A stretch of 64,000 nt of DNA from Armillaria gallica (lineage: Eukaryota; Basidiomycota; Agaricomycetes; Agaricales; Physalacriaceae), in assembly GCA_037576215.1 (NCBI GenBank), contig JBANDB010000001.1, positions 930,001 through 994,000 of the forward strand, in the 5' to 3' direction. A program made the translations under genes and the position numbers. This document shows, piece by piece, positions 57,733-64,000 of this stretch. Each line of letters begins with the position of its first letter. Position 1 is the first letter of the stretch. A model generated the notes under the pieces. That model searched no databases and had not been told where the DNA came from. It saw only the letters and a list, made by a program, of their open reading frames with translations.

Positions 57733-60700
57733 CTACTTCATTGACGATGCGATCTGGTCGAGTTCTCGTTGCATGAGAGAATCGGGACATTTTTTCCGTA
57801 TTGAACTGTAACAGACATAAACATTCGTCAGTTTCGCAATGATAAAACAATGTACTCGAGCTTGGCTTTATCCCCACGTTCCTTGCATTCTTTCCCAGCG
57901 AGCCGCCATTCGTTGCATTCAGCATAAAGGTCCGCGCGCTTCGGGGAGTCGCACCGAGCAACATACGGCACAGCTTCTTTCGAATGGGCGTTCTCTACGA
58001 GACAACGGACGAAGGGCTCGTAGCCGATGGGGCTTCTTTTTGACTTGGAAAAAACATCAAGCCCATCGAAATCCCTCATCTCTACGAGTGTAGCCATCTT
58101 GAGGTACCAGAATCTAAGGGACCCACGGTCATGAATCAATATTTCTGATGAAGAAAGTCATATGTTTTTACCGTTTGTCTGGAACTTTAAAATCTGCTTT
58201 CGTTTTATCCGCGCGCTTTGACATGCCGTTGAGCAAACATGTGCGAATGGTTTCGTTAATGCTCAGGCCGAAAAATGGAATTTTGCCATCGCCCTCTTTT
58301 TCCAATTGTTGTTGGAATGTCAGTAGTCGTGCGTATTCGTCCATCATCTGCATAACCGAGATATAATGGATCACAGATTCCAGCAAAAGAAAGAAATCTT
58401 ACCTTAGCCTCAAAGCCCTGGTCCTTGTCCTCGGAGAAAAACTTCTGTGCAGACTTGATGGATGTGATTTTAGAATTTGGGTCCTAAAGATCGAGAGAAA
58501 AATTAGCCCGAAATACAATGCTCTGACCACCCTACTTACCGTCATTCTTGCGCACTCATCAATTGCTAGGACGGCGCTCTCCATTCGCCGATCATCTGAA
58601 TAATAGAAATCCCGCAGCATGTCCCGATTTTGCTCTCGAGCGTACACCTGAAGTAATTTACTAGCCGGGGCAAGGCGAGAGCCACCATCTTCGATAAGCC
58701 GAAAGAAGGAGCCGAGGGTGAGTTGCTGATGAAGGTGCAGAAGAACATGGTAGACTTCGTATAATGATATGAGCATCATTGCCGAAGAGCATGAGTCGGA
58801 ATCATGACGCACCGAGGTCTGTGTCACCACTATCAACAGCCTTTTCCAGCGCTAGGCGGTCTTCCTTCATAGTCAAGAGCAGAGGTACCTGGTCGGACGC
58901 ATTTGATTCGTGGTCTAGTAGCTACGATAGGACGTCAGGCAACGAATCCATGATGAAAAAAATCGCGAACCTTGGTAGCAAGTCCCGCTCTCCCGACTTC
59001 CCAGGCACGCTTAGCGATCTCAGCATAGCTAACATCCGCCCCGCCAAGCTCCTTGAATTTATCGACAATCAGTTTGCAAACTTCATCGTCTCCTCCGAGT
59101 TCCCCATCACTTCCGGCCACCGCAGAAGGTTTTGATCGGAGAATTTTAGCACTGGCCCAGTGCTTCAGTACGTGATCGGGTTTCATACCCAGAAAATTGG
59201 ATATCCGGAGCGCAAGGAGATGCATATTCCGCGAGGTAAGGCGAGTAATGATATATGATGGCAAAGCATATACATATCTGATGAAGTGATAATGAAAAAT
59301 TGCTCATAGGTGAAGTAACTGACTTACTGGGCATAGGTAAGTGGTATACCTATCTCATAGTAGCGGACCGCGTTGAGAACTTTAAGCGTCTGGCCCATGT
59401 TCACGAAGTCGGTAGGGTTATAGAAGTCTAAGAAACCCCGTCCAAACTTGGCTGCCTGAACGAAATGAAATGAGAACGGGCTTCGGGGATTTGTGTGGGC
59501 GAGCAGTTTACGTTTAGAAGACTGCGTTGCCAATAAGGCTCCCATTCTTGCCCCGCAGCATCAATACATTGATCTACAGCAACAGCTAGATCTGGTCGTA
59601 TGCTGCGGATGCTTTCGTCCGCTTTTGGAGAGCGTTCTGTGAAGCTCTGCCAAGCGTCGTAGAGAATAGCAGCTGGGGCCGTCGAACCTGGTCTGAATAT
59701 CGCCAATGTTGATGCTGTTTCGGAGCTATCAGTGTGCGCGAAGGAGAAGGAGGCGAAGACATACCGGGCACCTTCTGTATAAGGTCACAGACATCTGGGC
59801 CCATAACCCGCACACCATCTGGTTCAGTTACTGCATGCAAAGAACCACCATAGAAATATCTGTGGCTGAATTCAGTATACGCGACCCGATGTAGCGAAGA
59901 GAAGCCTACTCCAGAGTGTCAGCGAAGGGGCCAACTAGAACTGCGACGGAGCTCCAAGTGATAAGGATAGCATCATTGCCACACCATTCCACCTGCTGTA
60001 TTTGACCTTCCGCGGAAACAGTACCAGTATCGAATTCTGTGATTTGACGCTGAAAATCCGTGGAGATTACAAGGAGAGTCCCAGAAAAGGTGAGCAACGC
60101 GAGTGTTTTGCCGTTAGGAGCTGGCGAAATGTGTGTGAATGGACCCTGAGACAGTCGCTGATCAACGCTTTCGAGATTGTCGACAGAGAAGATAGTTCCC
60201 TCTGAAGAGAGGAGAACTTCGACATGCCGAGATATATTCAAGTCCGGAGGAATTATGGCCCACGAATGTGGTGGCTCAGGCAACCCTGGTGGAGAAATTA
60301 GTATGATAAATGAAAAGAATAGAGCATCGAATACCTGGGTTTGCAAGAACCAGTGGTCTTGTCCCCTTCCATCCCTTCACTTCTAAGAATGTCAATGATC
60401 CCGTCAATGCCACAAGTCCGTCCTCGTGTATTCGCGCGTCAATCACGCCCAGTTCGGCTGCATCGCTTCCCAAGGAGTATTGTTGGTAGTCTCCTTGAAG
60501 GTCATATACTCGATAAGTACCCTCTTCATTGATTACGACCAGATTCTCCTCGGCGTTCCAGCCGAAGCGAATAATCTTTCCTTGGTCCCACTGTCAACGA
60601 CGAAATCAGTGAGATCTGACATGCATTGGATTATACAAGATATCCACACTGAGCATCAGAAGGCCTTCTCCAGCTGGAGAGTAGATTTGTATTTGAGATT

Positions 60701-60961
60701 TCCCGGAGGCCGGTGTAGCTCGTCCCAACACGATAAGTTTGGTGGTATCACGCATCACCGCTGACCACGACATTCTCTGAGCACAGATATCAAACAGAAG
60801 CAGATGTACAGCGCACCTATTGGCCCTCCATACCGGCAACCCGCCGTAATGTAATCCGCAAAGTCAGGAAACTTGCCAGACACAGAATACAACTGTTGCC
60901 TTCGGTAGAACACGTTTCCATCTTGCATCGCCTGCCATGATGCTGTCGGGTGGTCAGGCAT
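57733..60961 (-). CDS. VPS16: Vacuolar sorting protein Vps16 (HOPS/CORVET core subunit)
   Basis: Vps16 is a core subunit of the HOPS and CORVET tethers acting with Vps33 in fusion at vacuole and endosome. Fourteen exons in phase give 844 residues: 60961-60817, 60760-60648, 60590-60335, 60285-59910, 59859-59765, 59714-59512, 59455-59328, 59277-58971, 58921-58813, 58754-58540, 58483-58403, 58347-58172, 58113-57856, 57805-57733. The N-terminal propeller has [26 protein letters not shown] and [20 protein letters not shown]. The helical C-part has [51 protein letters not shown] and the final [17 protein letters not shown]. Length is normal. The exon 2 donor is the weakest junction. No break is seen. 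Confidence 0.95.
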
Positions 60962-61304
60962 TATCACTGAATGGACAGCAGTGCTGAGAATCACAGACGA
61001 CTCAGATAATAGGAAAATAGAGGGAACAAGATGATGGTCCTGAGCAGACGACGCTCGTCCCAAAAAGGAAGCTGGTGCTATTACGATCTTCACTCAACAC
61101 AACACCTAGCTAATATGTACCAATTACTTTTGTACTATTGACAACGAAGAGGAAAGTGGGTGAAAATGGGGAGAAAATGATAACGAAAAGCGGAACAATG
61201 CGTTTAAAATATACACGTGGATATTGATATGAATAGAATACATGCAACAAACTGTCCCAGTCCGATGTGAGTAGAACCGTAAATTTGATCGTAAAACGTA
61301 TCGT
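60962..61304. other. VPS16 upstream / arrestin gene downstream region
   Basis: This 343-bp spacer between two minus-strand genes contains the arrestin 3' UTR and the VPS16 promoter. No gene seen. Confidence 0.45.
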
Positions 61305-62993
61305 CTAGATGATACGTATTGGAATGCGGTCACGGACCTCGTCTTGACAAACGAGAATAGATATGTCCAGGTAGTACTGTGGGAAAATCAGCCAACGTTG
61401 AGTTACAAGAAACAATGGACAAACCTTGACGCTTAATCCCTCCCAATCAATCGACGGGAGCATATCTTTATCCAGAATTATTTTAGACTTATGCAGCCCA
61501 TCCGGAAGGGTTGCATGGACCTGCAGTGACGGATGTGTGTTCGAGACGCCGTGATGTCTTGGACGCTTGGGGAACCCAAGACATATACTTGAGTGGATAG
61601 CACTCGACTCTGAAAAGACAACATGTGCAGGAAGTTGCGGGAGAGGCTTCTGTGGGAGAGGTTTCTCTGTCGCTCCTCTACACTGTCATCAACCGTTTTG
61701 TTGCCACGATTAATGAGGGGGGTACTCTTCACGAGTCTGATAAACCGAGTGCCACTGCGGGGACCGTCTTCGTCACTTGAACTGGGTGTCTGTGGTGGAG
61801 TAGGAGGTAGTGATGGTGACTCGGTGACTGTGACCTCCCGTATGAGCGAAACTGATATCGTCGCATCTGAAGCAATCTCTCGAGTCAAGGACAACGATCG
61901 AGGTGTTGTAGTGAACACGACGAAATATGGAAGAGAAGAGGAGCGAGGGAAAGTGAGATTGGTTGGCAGGGTGATCTATTGCCAGCGCGTCATTCAAGGT
62001 GTCGCGACGGCATAAGAGGGGAAATACTTACAGCACACTGGAAAGGAACTGGCCGGTCAGTTCGCAAAGGCATTTCAAGCCAAGAACCCTTGTCACCCAG
62101 ACCATCTAAGGACTGAAAATCGACATCAGGGTGATAAAGAATAGGTGCTTCAAGGCTATTAATTCAATTAGTAGCTGTGATGCGACTCTCGCAGAAGTAG
62201 CTTACAATGATGGATATTCATAAGCCGCCGTAGGATCCCAGGCCACTAATATCTTATACTCGACCGAAAATGATCCTGCACGTGAAGTTGGAGCGGGAGA
62301 ACCTGCATGCTTCGAGGAGTAGAAGGTTGGGGGGATCTCCTCTCCACTATGAGAGCTGCGAGGAAGTTCAAAAGAGAAAGGGTAGGTTCTTTCAACAACA
62401 GATGACGTCGGAATGTTCAAGCTCGAGACACTCGGACGTCGTCGCAAGCTGCTCGCAAAGACCTCTTTGAAGGTAGAACGAGACGCGCCTTCGGAGGAAG
62501 AAGACAGCTGGAAGGACGTTGATGCGGAGAAAAATGTATGCTTTCGGATCTCAGAACCCATTACCGACCCAGCGGCAGGTGGGTAAAATGTGAAGGTCCC
62601 TTCCAACTGAAAAAAAAACTCCATCAGAACAAGGGTCGAAGCGTTTTAATGTCGCCACTTACCGTTACTGTCAAGCGTCCAGGCTGGACACAACTCGGGT
62701 CTAACGTTACCATCCCACTAACATAGTCGCCTTCACCAAACAGTGGTTCAAGTTCCCTGCTCGTGCGACTAGATCCCCCCCGAGTCTTCACAGAAGGACT
62801 GCATACCCGAAGAACCATTTGTAAAGAGCTGGGGAGGTATATGAGAAAGATCCCTTGCAGATGCTCGGTAACAGAGAAAAACGTACCGATATGTTGAAGT
62901 ATGAGGGTAAGGGGGATGTGTGAATGCAAAACTTGAAGGAGGGCGACGGTTCTCATTACTGGACAACGAGTCCAAACGACGACGGTGCAACAT
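61305..62993 (-). CDS. Arrestin-fold protein
   Basis: Seven exons (62993-62887, 62828-62663, 62606-62206, 62155-62032, 61975-61733, 61682-61425, 61376-61305) encode 456 residues with an arrestin N-like domain. It opens LFGEGDYVSGMVTLDPSCVQPGRLTVT and LEGTFTFYPPAAG, has the mid-strand SFSVEYKILVAWDP, and then VPFQCAITLP and LPYFVVFTTTPRSL. A Ser/Pro-rich insert (PSLPPTPPQTPSSSDEDGP) lies near residue 300. Yeast relatives (ARTs) recruit the Rsp5 ubiquitin ligase to membrane transporters; no clear PPxY motif is visible in the parts I read, so that role is only possible. The intron 61683-61732 (donor GTGAAG) is needed to keep the conserved C-terminal frame. Confidence 0.85.
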
Positions 62994-63358
62994 GGATAAA
63001 GGAGGGACGGGACGAAGGACGGAGGACGAGTTCGCGAGAAGGGAAGCATAAAATAAGTGTCTTGATGTACTTTTAAGCGTGAATGCATCAGGGACGGAGG
63101 GTATTCGAATATTCACATAAAATTTGTTAGGTGATAAACGAAAACGTCCTCGCGCATCACTTTCGCGGAGATCGAATCTACCATCACCGGGTTTTCACAG
63201 GACTCCCAAGCCTACGGTACGAGGACCATCATTAGCGTGATCAGGTCCGTGTGGAGAAGTCTTCCTGAAAAATCATTAGTCAACTGTTTTGCAAGCGTGA
63301 TTTAGAGTTCAGAACACCTTTATGTGGGACCGTCAATGGACCAGTGGGAATGACAGTA
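62994..63358. other. Arrestin gene upstream region
   Basis: This 365-bp spacer lies between the arrestin gene start and the stop of the next minus-strand gene. No gene seen. Confidence 0.45.
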
Positions 63359-64000
63359 TCAATTGGAAGCCTTCAAGTGTCTTCCCAAGTAACTGGACTT
63401 AAAAGCCTCTAGTATGAAATAGAATTTAGTAGCATGAGGCACAAGGTGCGCCATCGGAAGTGGTGAATGGAAAATGCATGAGATGTCCTGATCGGGAAAA
63501 TTGCTTGAGATCATCTTACGGTTCTTTCCATGGAAACCGACATGGTTCCTCAAACCCATGGACAGAAAGAACCAAGTCCCTATGCACTTTGGAGAGAAAT
63601 GTCGTTCATACCAAGAAAAATCAAGACTCACGTTACATTTTCTGGGGTGCCGCGAGGGTAAGATGTTGAACTTTACTGAGTACATAACCATCGGCCTGTG
63701 TCGGGTTTTGCCCGAATCGAATGTTGTCCCTATAAGCTTCTCACGACGCGAACGATCTGCCGGGGCGGTAAATAAACGCCAGCTTCGAAGATTACAGGCT
63801 GCCGAAGACGATATGCCCGTGTTTCTAATGTGGCTTTTTCCGAGTTTCACGACTAAGCGTTGAGAGGATGAACGAGAATTAAAACTCTCCGGACCATCGT
63901 CGACCCAGGTAATCGATGATATTCGTTGTCCGAAGGCGGATGCTCTGCTACATACCCACCACTCGCTCAGCTTTGTCAAGGTGCATTCAGCGGAGGAGGT
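63359..64000 (-). CDS. Unrecognised protein, C-terminal part (partial)
   Basis: A minus-strand frame is open from the window edge to a stop at 63359-63361, more than 200 codons. Segments look conserved rather than random (LFTAPADRSRREKLIGTTF, WYERHFSPKCIGTWFFLSMG, AHLVPHATKFYFILEAFK) and are rich in aromatic and basic residues, but I cannot name a family. Parts may be introns that happen to be open, for example GTGAGTCTTG after CNV (about 63631) has donor form. The start lies outside or at the edge of the window. No signal peptide or membrane helix is seen. Confidence 0.5.
   Translation of the reverse strand, partial: TSSAECTLTKLSEWWVCSRASAFGQRISSITWVDDGPESFNSRSSSQRLVVKLGKSHIRNTGISSSAACNLRSWRLFTAPADRSRREKLIGTTFDSGKTRHRPMVMYSVKFNILPSRHPRKCNVSLDFSWYERHFSPKCIGTWFFLSMGLRNHVGFHGKNRKMISSNFPDQDISCIFHSPLPMAHLVPHATKFYFILEAFKSSYLGRHLKASN

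Noticed and set aside
61623..62015. 130-codon plus-strand frame (SSLELGVCGGVGGSDGDSV)
   Set aside because: It is antisense to the Ser/Pro-rich insert and arrestin strands on the minus strand.

Overview
The window is nuclear DNA of a filamentous basidiomycete, probably an Agaricomycete (inferred). Genes are dense and strewn with GT-AG introns of about 47-60 bp, very short exons are common, and the protein families are fungal: Het-C, a Fus3/Kss1-type MAP kinase, the family-9 'carbohydrate esterase' amidohydrolases, ferroportin, SPX-EXS transporters, and small secreted cysteine-rich proteins. I saw no convincing rRNA, tRNA, CRISPR or intact transposon. Gene models were spliced by hand by joining family-consistent peptides through GT/AG sites in matching phase; coordinates run from start to stop codon.

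Left part (1-13 kb), compact housekeeping: INO1 (partial, -), HAT1 (+), a 17-exon membrane-anchored amidohydrolase (-), Het-C (+, divergent from the amidohydrolase across about 350 bp), and a G3BP/Nxt3-like NTF2+RRM protein (-). From 14 to 20 kb: a four-helix membrane protein gene (-) facing a decayed inverted copy (+), and a multi-exon gene whose C-terminus looks like a HicA/YcfA fold but which carries an in-frame TGA. From 20.6 to 24.1 kb: an NAD-dependent epimerase-like protein and a mitochondrial TPR protein (both -). At 26.4-27.9 kb: a Fus3/Kss1-class MAP kinase with a one-base frameshift in a C run.

Middle (28-44 kb), an accessory stretch: F-box-like relics, SEC62 (-), a cluster of small secreted cysteine-rich genes, long tracts with no recognisable gene, an 82-residue orphan, an APH-fold phosphotransferase (+) and a cytochrome P450 pseudogene (+).

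Right part (44.7-64 kb): a kelch protein (+) tail to tail with a ferroportin (-), a protoglobin-domain protein (+), an intronless gene with six tandem R3H-like modules (-), an SPX-EXS phosphate transporter (+) tail to tail with VPS16 (-), an arrestin-fold protein (-), and an unrecognised partial gene at the edge (-).

The genes do not form one pathway. Themes are membrane trafficking and metabolite transport (SEC62, VPS16, SPX-EXS, ferroportin, arrestin) and signalling or chromatin (MAPK, HAT1). The best candidates for something undescribed are the six-module R3H-like protein, the secreted-protein cluster with matching microexons, and the HicA-like gene. Several one-base frameshifts in otherwise intact conserved genes need a check against raw reads before being called biological.
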